The notes under the pieces were generated by a model, which saw only the letters and a list, made by a program, of their open reading frames with translations, searched no databases and was not told the DNA's origin. From Phyllobacteriaceae bacterium (GTDB lineage: Bacteria > Pseudomonadota > Alphaproteobacteria > Rhizobiales > Rhizobiaceae), in contig JAHEGF010000209.1 of NCBI GenBank assembly GCA_024645155.1, positions 1 to 5,966 of the forward strand: a DNA stretch of 5,966 nt, given 5' to 3'. The position numbers were made by a program, and so were the translations under genes. Shown here piece after piece: positions 1 through 4,952 of this stretch (positions within the stretch are counted from its first letter, which is position 1; each line of letters begins with the position of its first letter).

Positions 1-646
1 CGTTGATGGCGGGAAACGGCAGCAAGCCCTTTTTTTGCAGCTGGTATAGCCGGTTGACGCCGGTCGTGGTTTCTTCCGTCACGCCTTTGATCGAGTCGCG
101 ATTGCGCGCGAAAAACCCGGGGGTAGCGGCCATCCGTTTTTTTATCTGTGCGAAGAGGATTTCCTCTTCCTCGTTGCCGGGCCTGGAAAGAACATCCTCG
201 CCGGCCTCGGCGCGTGCACCGATCAGGATGTACATGGTGGCGTCGCCGCCATCATCGAGAATCATGTTTGTCGGTTCGCCATCAGCCCACTGAAAAATCT
301 GATCCGTGTAACTCCAGTATTCTTCCAGCGTTTCGCCCTTGATCGCAAAGACCGGCGTGCCGGTTGCAGCGATTGCCGCGGCCGCATGATCCTGTGTGGA
401 AAAAATGTTGCACGATGCCCAACGAACATCCGCGCCGAGCGCTTTCAACGTTTCGATCAGGACAGCGGTCTGGATTGTCATGTGCAACGATCCGGAAATA
501 CGCGCACCCTTCAGCGGCTGCGCCTCACCGAATTCCTCGCGGCAGGCCATCAGCCCGGGCATCTCGGTTTCGGCAATATCGATTTCCTTGCGTCCCCATT
601 CGGCCAGCGAGATATCGGCGACGATGGATGTGTTTGTGTCGGACAT
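1..646 (-). CDS. ahcY: Adenosylhomocysteinase (S-adenosyl-L-homocysteine hydrolase), N-terminal part, cut by the window edge
   Basis: This enzyme reversibly splits S-adenosylhomocysteine into adenosine and homocysteine in the cytoplasm, using bound NAD, and so relieves product inhibition of methyltransferases. My reading of the reverse strand gives 215 complete codons from an ATG at 646-644. Family motifs appear in order: SLHMTIQTAVLIETL with substrate-binding His55, CNIFSTQDHAAAAIA (80-94), ILDDGGD with the catalytic-region Asp131/132, and EETTTGV with Glu191/192. An acidic stretch at about 144-177 matches the extra segment of bacterial enzymes that mammalian ones lack. The catalytic Lys/Asp pair and the NAD-binding domain lie beyond the window; relatives are about 466 residues long. 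An AGGGAA Shine-Dalgarno sequence (660-655) sits 8 nt before the start. The 165-bp gap from ptsH and its operator-like palindrome suggest a separate promoter. The family call is very secure. Confidence 0.97.
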   Translation of the reverse strand, partial: MSDTNTSIVADISLAEWGRKEIDIAETEMPGLMACREEFGEAQPLKGARISGSLHMTIQTAVLIETLKALGADVRWASCNIFSTQDHAAAAIAATGTPVFAIKGETLEEYWSYTDQIFQWADGEPTNMILDDGGDATMYILIGARAEAGEDVLSRPGNEEEEILFAQIKKRMAATPGFFARNRDSIKGVTEETTTGVNRLYQLQKKGLLPFPAIN

Positions 647-752
647 TTGTGTATTTCCCTGAATTGTGTGTCGGCAGCCCACCGGTCAAAAACGGCATGG
701 GCAAAAAATCAGGCCACCTCATATCAGGTACGGGCACGACAAACAACAACAT

Positions 753-768
753 ATAAAGAAATCTTTAT
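753..768. promoter_or_regulatory. 16-bp palindrome upstream of ahcY, candidate SahR operator
   Basis: The sequence ATAAAGA-AA-TCTTTAT has two perfect 7-bp arms around a 2-bp centre. It lies 106 bp before the ahcY start, in the only non-coding stretch between ptsH and ahcY. SahR is an ArsR-family regulator that responds to S-adenosylhomocysteine and controls methionine-cycle genes including ahcY in Proteobacteria. From memory, its sites in alphaproteobacteria are AT-rich palindromes of this ATAAAGA/TCTTTAT type. The palindrome is seen directly; the assignment to SahR is inference from similarity and position. No sahR gene lies in the window. Confidence 0.6.
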
Positions 769-793
769 CTCCGTATATCCCGATATGGCCGGA

Positions 794-809
794 CCGGGAA
801 TTGACCCGG
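794..809 (-). other. Small GC-rich hairpin just after the ptsH stop
   Basis: CCGGG and CCCGG arms (794-798 and 805-809) flank a 6-nt loop two bases past the ptsH stop codon. There is no run of T after it on the minus strand, so it is not a standard intrinsic terminator. It could protect the 3' end of the transcript or weakly slow polymerase before ahcY, or it may be chance in GC-rich DNA. Confidence 0.25.
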
Positions 810-811
810 AT

Positions 812-1114
812 TCAGGTATCTTCGCCAAACCGTGTGGCAACCAGCGCCTCAAGCGCATCGAGTACCACGTCAGCATCCGGCCCCCTGGCGCTCACCCTGA
901 TCGTGCACCCCGGACTCGCGGCGAGCATCATGAGGCCCATGATCGAACCGCCGCCGACAGTCGTTCCGTCCCTTTCCACTTCGACTTGGGCATCATGGCT
1001 GCTGACGATCTTGACAAATTTTGCCGACGCCCTGGCGTGCAGGCCACGCTTGTTGACTATCTCAAACTCTCGGCTTTTTTCTTTGCGCGGGGAGTTGGTG
1101 GTCAATTGCGTCAC
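812..1114 (-). CDS. ptsH: HPr phosphocarrier protein
   Basis: HPr is the small cytoplasmic phosphocarrier that takes phosphate from enzyme I and passes it to EIIA proteins. The 100-residue product has the active-site block NKRGLHARASAKFV with His26 (His15 in the standard numbering). The block GGGSIMGLMML carries Ser57, exactly 31 residues later, which matches the regulatory Ser46 phosphorylated by HPr kinase. A short N-terminal extension of about 11 residues precedes the usual HPr start, as is common in rhizobia. The start is GTG (1114-1112), and its GTGA overlaps the stop of the EIIA gene, so translation is probably coupled; I see only a weak Shine-Dalgarno. No other HPr-consistent ATG exists downstream. 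With hprK nearby and no sugar permease, the role is likely regulatory rather than sugar uptake. Confidence 0.95.
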   Translation of the reverse strand: MTQLTTNSPRKEKSREFEIVNKRGLHARASAKFVKIVSSHDAQVEVERDGTTVGGGSIMGLMMLAASPGCTIRVSARGPDADVVLDALEALVATRFGEDT

Positions 1115-1512
1115 TTGGCGCTGAGAAGCCTTGAGGCAACATTAATGTATTTCCGGCCGGCGTTTTGCGCATCTTCGACCGCTGTGGCCATGTCATCGCT
1201 AACACGCGCCGATGACAATTTGATCAACATCGGAAGGTTCATACCGGCAATGACTTCTATGCGGCCAGATTCCATGACCGAAATGGCGAGATTGGATGGT
1301 GTGCCGCCAAACATGTCGGTCAAAATGATGACACCAGAACCGGTATCGACGGTTGCAACGGCATCAACGATATCACGGCGGCGCTGTTCCATGTCGTCTT
1401 CGGCACCGATGGCAACCGTTTCGAAGTTTTCCTGCGGGCCAACCACGTGCTCCACCGCGTGGCGAAATTCTTCCGCAAGCTGTCCATGGGTCACGAGTAC
1501 AATGCCAATCAT
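1111..1512 (-). CDS. manX: PTS EIIA component, mannose/fructose family (regulatory EIIA)
   Basis: The 133-residue product is a single EIIA domain of the mannose family. It begins MIGIVLVTHG, with the phospho-accepting His9 in VTHG. ILTDMFGGTPSN follows at about 63-74, with Asp66 next to the active site, then GMNLPML at 90-96. Length is normal for a free-standing EIIA domain, and no EIIB domain is fused. A GGAG sequence (1525-1522) lies 9 nt before the ATG. The gene ends in a 4-bp overlap with ptsH. No EIIB, EIIC or EIID partners are visible, so it probably acts as a terminal phosphate acceptor or signalling protein in the incomplete PTS known in Alphaproteobacteria. The symbol manX follows rhizobial usage; ptsM is also used. 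The regulatory role is inferred from family and context. Confidence 0.93.
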   Translation of the reverse strand: MIGIVLVTHGQLAEEFRHAVEHVVGPQENFETVAIGAEDDMEQRRRDIVDAVATVDTGSGVIILTDMFGGTPSNLAISVMESGRIEVIAGMNLPMLIKLSSARVSDDMATAVEDAQNAGRKYINVASRLLSAK

Positions 1513-1642
1513 GTCAGATGGCTCCGGCCGGCCTGCGACGGATAATCATGCGAAAACCTGTTTTTGCCCACCAACCGGGCCCGATTACTGACGAACCGGC
1601 CTATCATGTCATTGCGAGCGCGGTTGGCAAGAGTAAATCGCT

Positions 1643-2140
1643 CTACGGCCGGTTATTAGCCGCGGCAAATCGACCAATCCCGAGCCGGCAGAGGATCGCA
1701 ACGGCGTTTTCACACGCCCGGTTCTGACACAGTTTCAGGCTGGGCACGGTAACGCCTGCAATCTTTGTCACCATATCCGCGCGTTCCGGCATTCGCGGTA
1801 TCTCACCTACCGGCAGTAATTCGATCCAAAGGTGAAGGACAGCAGCCGGCTCATGGGGCAAAGAGGCGATTCCGGCGCCGCGCAGCTCTATCTTTCCGGC
1901 AATTTCTCCCGGAGCCCTGCATACCAGGCGGGTTCCGCGCGGGTGCAGCCACATCTGATCGTCGGCAACCAGGCGGGCAAATGTTCCGGCGGCGCCTGTC
2001 CGTTCAATTAGTTGCAGCGCCAGTCCGGTCTTGCCACTGCCAGCAGAACCGGTGATCGCAATGCCGCGGTCGCCGATAATCAGGCAGGTGCCATGATGGT
2101 TTTGCCTTCGGCCCTTTTCATTACCGGAAATTTCAGCCAT
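1643..2140 (-). CDS. hprK: HPr kinase/phosphorylase, short alphaproteobacterial form
   Basis: HprK phosphorylates HPr on its regulatory serine using ATP and can remove that phosphate. From the chosen ATG the product is 165 residues and corresponds only to the C-terminal catalytic domain of Firmicutes HprK, as is usual in Alphaproteobacteria. Visible motifs are the HG of NHHGTCLIIG (His16), the P-loop GSAGSGKT (31-38), RLVADDQ (56-62) with Asp60/Asp61 for metal and catalysis, and ELRGAGI, which matches the family signature EIRGLGI. The start at 2140-2138 is preferred because its ATGGCTGA overlaps the chvG stop by 8 bp, suggesting translational coupling. No Shine-Dalgarno is evident. A longer frame from 2227 would add 29 residues inside chvG with no family similarity that I can see. 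Its position between chvG and the PTS genes links envelope sensing to carbon signalling. Confidence 0.93.
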   Translation of the reverse strand: MAEISGNEKGRRQNHHGTCLIIGDRGIAITGSAGSGKTGLALQLIERTGAAGTFARLVADDQMWLHPRGTRLVCRAPGEIAGKIELRGAGIASLPHEPAAVLHLWIELLPVGEIPRMPERADMVTKIAGVTVPSLKLCQNRACENAVAILCRLGIGRFAAANNRP

Positions 2141-3905
2141 CGGCGGGGAGCGTGACGACGAACCTGGCACCGCGAATATCACCGGGTTTGGTGCCGGCGA
2201 TGTTTTCGGCGCGCAGCGTGCCGCCATGGGCCTCTATGATCTGCCTGCTGATCGACAGGCCAAGGCCGGAATTCTGGCCAAAAGCCTCCTCCGATGGCCG
2301 ATCCGTGTAAAACCGCTCGAAGATGCGGTCGATATTTTCCGCCTTTATTCCAGGCCCATTGTCTTCGACCGTTACAATTATTCGCTTACCCTTGCGGGCA
2401 AGATGCATCACGATCTGGCCGGTATCCGGAGCAACAAAAGAGCGGGCATTTTCAACCAGGTTGGAAAACACCTGCCCGATGCGCAGATCATGGCCCTGAA
2501 TGAAAAAGCGCCGGCTCCTACCGTCCTTCTTGTCAACAGCCAGTTCAATTTTGACCGGCTTGCGGCGGCGTGTTGTCTGACGCGTCGTTGAGACAATCTC
2601 ATCAAGCAGTTTTTCCAGGTCAAAGCGCGCTGCATCCTCGCGGTTGAGTTCAGCGTCGAGCCGCGAGGCATCCGAAATGTCTGAAATCAGGCGGTCGAGC
2701 CGGCGCACGTCATGTTCTATTACGGCAAGCAGGCGCTTTCGCGACTCTTCGGATTTTGCGACCGGCAATGTTTCGACCGCGCTTCTCAGCGATGTCAGCG
2801 GGTTTTTCAGTTCATGGGCAACATCGGCAGCAAAGCGTTCGATCGCATCAATGCGGGCGTATAAAGCATTTGTCATGTCGCGAACGGCAACCGACAGGTT
2901 TCCGATCTCGTCATGGCGGTTGGAAAAATCTGGAATTTCCTCGCGTCCGCCAGTTCCCCGGCGAACCCGAACCGCTGCCGCCGATAGACGGCGGAGAGGA
3001 TTTGCAATGGTTGAGGCGAGCAACAGGGACAGGATTGCCGTGACCAGCGCGGCGACTCCGAATACACGGAACACGGCCTTGCGCTCCTCATAGACAATGC
3101 GATCGATCTCGCCGCCCTGTGTCGACAGCATCAGGACACCAAGCACGGCACGAAATCGCTGGACGGGGACCGCGACCGAAACTATCAGCTCGCCTTTTTC
3201 GGAAACCTGTACGACGCTGCGCGGCTGTCCGGTCAGCGCACTCATCACTTCCGGATAGGCAACACCGCTGCCGCCCGGATGTTCCCGGTAGAGGGGCAGG
3301 CTGGTATTTCTGAAGAACGCGGCAAACCAGCTTTTCATCCGATCCTTGAAGCTCTGCGTCTGGCCGTCCACGGTAGGCAGATCGTAGCGCAGGATCTGGC
3401 CGCGTGAATAAAGGTGGCGCGAATCAAGGATGATGTTTGCATCACGGTCGTAAACGCGGGCGCGCGTCAGCGTCGGTGAAATCAGCCGCTTGAGGACCGG
3501 GGCGACGCGTTCGGGGTTGATCGGGAAATCGTAATTCTCAACCGAATCGGGGGACGGGGCCACGCTCTCACCGGCCTGCAGTTCAAGCAGTTTTTCCGGA
3601 TCGATACGTATCGAATCGATCTCGATATCGGCCGATGCCGCAATGGCGCTGGCAATGATTTCGCCCTGGGTCATGAGGCTTTCAACGCGGGCATGAATAA
3701 GCCCGTCGCGAAACTGGTTCATGTAGAGGATGCCGAAAACGAGGACCCCGAGCGCGGCGAAATTCAATATCAGGATGCGGCGGGTCAGGCTCGAAAAGAC
3801 GTGGTGGCCGATATAGTTGCGGATTGCGCGCAGCGATGCCATCACGCCGGATGGTTTCCGGTGCCGGGCATCACGCTTTTCCGTCATTTCTGTTTCCGCA
3901 ACCAT
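2133..3905 (-). CDS. chvG: ChvG/BvrS/ExoS-type membrane sensor histidine kinase
   Basis: ChvG senses envelope or acid stress and phosphorylates ChvI; in Sinorhizobium the periplasmic protein ExoR restrains it. Residues here count from the ATG at 3905 (590 aa). The order is: cytoplasmic tail with FSSLTRRIL, membrane helix 44-62, periplasmic sensor region about 63-278, membrane helix about 279-300, HAMP linker, and H-box FAADVAHELKNPLTSL with phospho-accepting His364. The ATPase domain follows with N-box NLVENARSF (482-490), VEDNGPG (513-519), ERFYTDRP and GQNSGLGLSI (543-552). All catalytic boxes are intact. The start is uncertain: TTG at 3938 lies 10 bp after chvI with little Shine-Dalgarno, while ATG at 3887 has a GGAA 6 nt upstream. 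I prefer 3905 because MVAET resembles relatives; the variable N-tail leaves function unaffected. The stop overlaps hprK. Confidence 0.95.
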   Translation of the reverse strand: MVAETEMTEKRDARHRKPSGVMASLRAIRNYIGHHVFSSLTRRILILNFAALGVLVFGILYMNQFRDGLIHARVESLMTQGEIIASAIAASADIEIDSIRIDPEKLLELQAGESVAPSPDSVENYDFPINPERVAPVLKRLISPTLTRARVYDRDANIILDSRHLYSRGQILRYDLPTVDGQTQSFKDRMKSWFAAFFRNTSLPLYREHPGGSGVAYPEVMSALTGQPRSVVQVSEKGELIVSVAVPVQRFRAVLGVLMLSTQGGEIDRIVYEERKAVFRVFGVAALVTAILSLLLASTIANPLRRLSAAAVRVRRGTGGREEIPDFSNRHDEIGNLSVAVRDMTNALYARIDAIERFAADVAHELKNPLTSLRSAVETLPVAKSEESRKRLLAVIEHDVRRLDRLISDISDASRLDAELNREDAARFDLEKLLDEIVSTTRQTTRRRKPVKIELAVDKKDGRSRRFFIQGHDLRIGQVFSNLVENARSFVAPDTGQIVMHLARKGKRIIVTVEDNGPGIKAENIDRIFERFYTDRPSEEAFGQNSGLGLSISRQIIEAHGGTLRAENIAGTKPGDIRGARFVVTLPADG

Positions 3906-3948
3906 GTCATGGACCGCGGTGCGCGGGGCTTGGTTCAAACGCTTTAGC

Positions 3949-4650
3949 TCAAGCCTCGCGGAAGCGGTACCCCACTCCGTAAAGGGTTTCGATCATGTCG
4001 AAATCGTTATCGACAACCTTGAATTTCTTGCGCAAACGCTTGATGTGGCTGTCGATTGTGCGATCGTCAACATAGACCTGTTCGTCATAAGCCGCATCCA
4101 TCAGCGAGTCACGGCTTTTCACGACGCCCGGCCGCTGAGCCAGGGCGTGAAGGATCAGAAATTCGGTAACCGTCAGCGTCACCGGCTGGTTCATCCAGGT
4201 GCAGGTATGGCGCTCCTGGTCCATGACCAACTGCCCGCGTTCCAGTGATTTGGTCTGCTGGCCATTGGGTTTGGCGGCCGCATCCCGGGCACCGGCGCGA
4301 CGCAGCACCGCCCGGACGCGCTCGACAAGCAGGCGTTGCGAAAACGGCTTGCGGATGAAGTCGTCGGCGCCCATCTTCAAGCCGAACAGCTCGTCGATCT
4401 CGTCATCCTTCGACGTCAGGAAAATAACCGGCAGGTCGGATTTCTGGCGCAATCGGCGCAACAGTTCCATGCCGTCCATGCGCGGCATCTTGATGTCGAA
4501 GATGGCAAGATTTGGCGGGCGGGTTGTCAGGCCCTCCAGCGCCGACGTCCCGTCGGTATATGTTTCGACGCGATATCCTTCCGATTCCAGGGCAATGGAA
4601 ACCGAGGTCAGAATATTGCGGTCGTCGTCGACGAGCGCGATCGTCGCCAT
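3949..4650 (-). CDS. chvI: ChvI/BvrR-type response regulator (OmpR family)
   Basis: ChvI is the DNA-binding partner of ChvG and in Rhizobiales controls exopolysaccharide, envelope, motility and host-interaction genes. The 233-residue product begins MATIALVDDDRNILTSVSIA, very close to known ChvI. It has acidic residues Asp8-10, the phosphorylated Asp52 in IFDIKMPRMDG, Thr79 in FLTSKDD, and Lys101 in RKPF. The C-terminal half is an OmpR/PhoB winged helix with the recognition region YVDDRTIDSHIKRLRKKF and the closing GVGYRFREA. The start at 4650 is chosen because an AAGGAG (4665-4660) sits 9 nt upstream. A longer frame from 4668 would place its own ATG in front of that site and add six residues not found in relatives. 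It is the first gene of the run, 43 bp ahead of the chosen chvG start. Confidence 0.97.
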   Translation of the reverse strand: MATIALVDDDRNILTSVSIALESEGYRVETYTDGTSALEGLTTRPPNLAIFDIKMPRMDGMELLRRLRQKSDLPVIFLTSKDDEIDELFGLKMGADDFIRKPFSQRLLVERVRAVLRRAGARDAAAKPNGQQTKSLERGQLVMDQERHTCTWMNQPVTLTVTEFLILHALAQRPGVVKSRDSLMDAAYDEQVYVDDRTIDSHIKRLRKKFKVVDNDFDMIETLYGVGYRFREA

Positions 4651-4659
4651 GTCGAGCAT

Positions 4660-4665
4660 CTCCTT
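4660..4665 (-). promoter_or_regulatory. Shine-Dalgarno AAGGAG that sets the chvI start
   Basis: AAGGAG on the minus strand ends 9 nt before the ATG at 4650. It is the strongest ribosome binding site in the window and selects that ATG over in-frame ATGs at 4668 and 4659, which lie upstream of it or directly against it. Confidence 0.75.
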
Positions 4666-4676
4666 CATTGGGCGTC

Positions 4677-4699
4677 CCTTTCCCTTGGTCGAGGAAAGG
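4677..4699 (-). other. Hairpin in the chvI 5' leader
   Basis: Perfect 7-nt arms, CCTTTCC and GGAAAGG, flank a 9-nt loop. On the minus strand the stem ends 11 nt before the AAGGAG of chvI, inside the likely untranslated leader. It has no T-run and cannot be a classical terminator. It may affect transcript stability or access to the ribosome site; this is inference from position only. Confidence 0.35.
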
Positions 4700-4726
4700 T
4701 GCTTGTGGCGGACAAATTAGGTACAA

Positions 4727-4755
4727 ATTGTGGCACATCAGCGCGGTGATGTCAC
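4727..4755 (-). promoter_or_regulatory. Candidate chvI promoter
   Basis: On the minus strand, GTGACA (4755-4750, 5 of 6 matches to TTGACA) is followed after exactly 17 bp by CACAAT (4732-4727, 4 of 6 matches to TATAAT). Transcription would begin near 4720, leaving a leader of about 70 nt. It is the best sigma-70-like pair that I found by eye upstream of chvI. A dyad covers its spacer, which would suit regulated expression. Confidence 0.45.
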
Positions 4756-4756
4756 A
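4729..4756. promoter_or_regulatory. Dyad TGTG-gc-ACATCA / TGATGT-CACA, candidate operator
   Basis: ACATCA (4735-4740) and TGATGT (4747-4752) form a perfect 6-bp inverted repeat around gcgcgg. The outer blocks TGTG (4729-4732) and CACA (4753-4756) extend the symmetry with a 2-bp offset. The dyad lies across the proposed chvI promoter. A third related copy is at 4768-4778. The protein that binds is unknown; ChvI itself is a reasonable candidate because OmpR-family regulators often control their own genes. Confidence 0.4.
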
Positions 4757-4778
4757 TTACGGGACGTTCATGTTCACA
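4747..4778 (+). repeat. Imperfect direct repeat TGATGT-CACA / TCATGTTCACA
   Basis: TGATGTCACA (4747-4756) and TCATGTTCACA (4768-4778) differ by one substitution and one inserted base. They start 21 bp apart, about two helical turns, in the same orientation. Tandem sites in phase are typical for OmpR-family dimers, so this is a candidate regulatory array between chvI and pckA. It could also be chance. Confidence 0.4.
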
Positions 4779-4822
4779 AACTGTGTCGGTATTTGTTTAG
4801 GTTAATTTCAATATTCGCAACA

Positions 4823-4828
4823 TATAAC
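4823..4828 (+). promoter_or_regulatory. Possible -10 element of the pckA promoter
   Basis: TATAAC matches TATAAT at 5 of 6 positions and lies 124 bp before the pckA ATG. No good -35 hexamer stands 16-18 bp upstream (the region reads GGTTAA), so either an activator is needed or the true promoter is elsewhere in this AT-rich stretch. Confidence 0.25.
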
Positions 4829-4860
4829 CGATTTAATCCGCACCGACATTTTTTAAATCG
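4829..4860. promoter_or_regulatory. Inverted repeat CGATTTAA / TTAAATCG upstream of pckA, candidate operator
   Basis: CGATTTAA (4829-4836) and TTAAATCG (4853-4860) are perfect 8-bp inverted copies separated by 16 bp. The right copy runs into AATCGATT (4856-4863), an 8-bp palindrome centred on CG, the usual shape of a LacI-family operator. In Sinorhizobium, pckA is controlled by the LacI-type regulator PckR, so this is a candidate site for such a protein. The repeat is seen directly; the regulator is inferred. It lies just downstream of the possible -10 element, where a repressor could block transcription. Confidence 0.4.
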
Positions 4861-4936
4861 ATTAATCATTTGATTTCAATACTTTTTTCTGTTTGGGAGC
4901 GGGCTCAACTGATTCATGCCACCGGTAAAAATAAAA

Positions 4937-4942
4937 AAGGGA
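4937..4942 (+). promoter_or_regulatory. Ribosome binding site of pckA
   Basis: AAGGGA ends 10 nt before the ATG at 4953 within an A-rich stretch. It supports that ATG as the start; the next in-frame ATG is 85 codons further, past conserved substrate-binding residues. Confidence 0.6.
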
Positions 4943-4952
4943 ACACACAATC

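Noticed and set aside
794..809. Intrinsic terminator after ptsH
   Set aside because: The hairpin has only 5-bp arms and no following T-run on the minus strand.
647..811. SAM or SAH riboswitch before ahcY
   Set aside because: I looked for a multi-stem or pseudoknot layout and found only the AT-rich palindrome and a 5-bp hairpin; nothing matches the SAM-II or SAH riboswitch cores I know. A covariance-model scan would settle it.
386..1591. Long plus-strand open frame of about 400 codons
   Set aside because: It runs antisense across ahcY, ptsH and the EIIA gene, shows no recognisable domain, and is explained by codon bias of the real genes on the other strand.
2141..2227. Longer hprK start at 2227
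   Set aside because: The extra 29 residues fall inside chvG, are rich in Pro, Ser and Ala, and do not resemble HprK; the shorter start gives a normal alphaproteobacterial length and an overlap junction.
2644..3093. Plus-strand frame of about 149 codons rich in Ser and Arg
   Set aside because: It is antisense to the HAMP and kinase region of chvG, with a low-complexity composition typical of shadow frames.
4651..4668. Longer chvI start at 4668
   Set aside because: The strong AAGGAG lies downstream of it and points to the ATG at 4650, which also gives the N-terminus known from relatives.
4199..4720. Plus-strand frame of about 173 codons across chvI
   Set aside because: It is antisense to a well-conserved response regulator and has no family resemblance or ribosome binding site.
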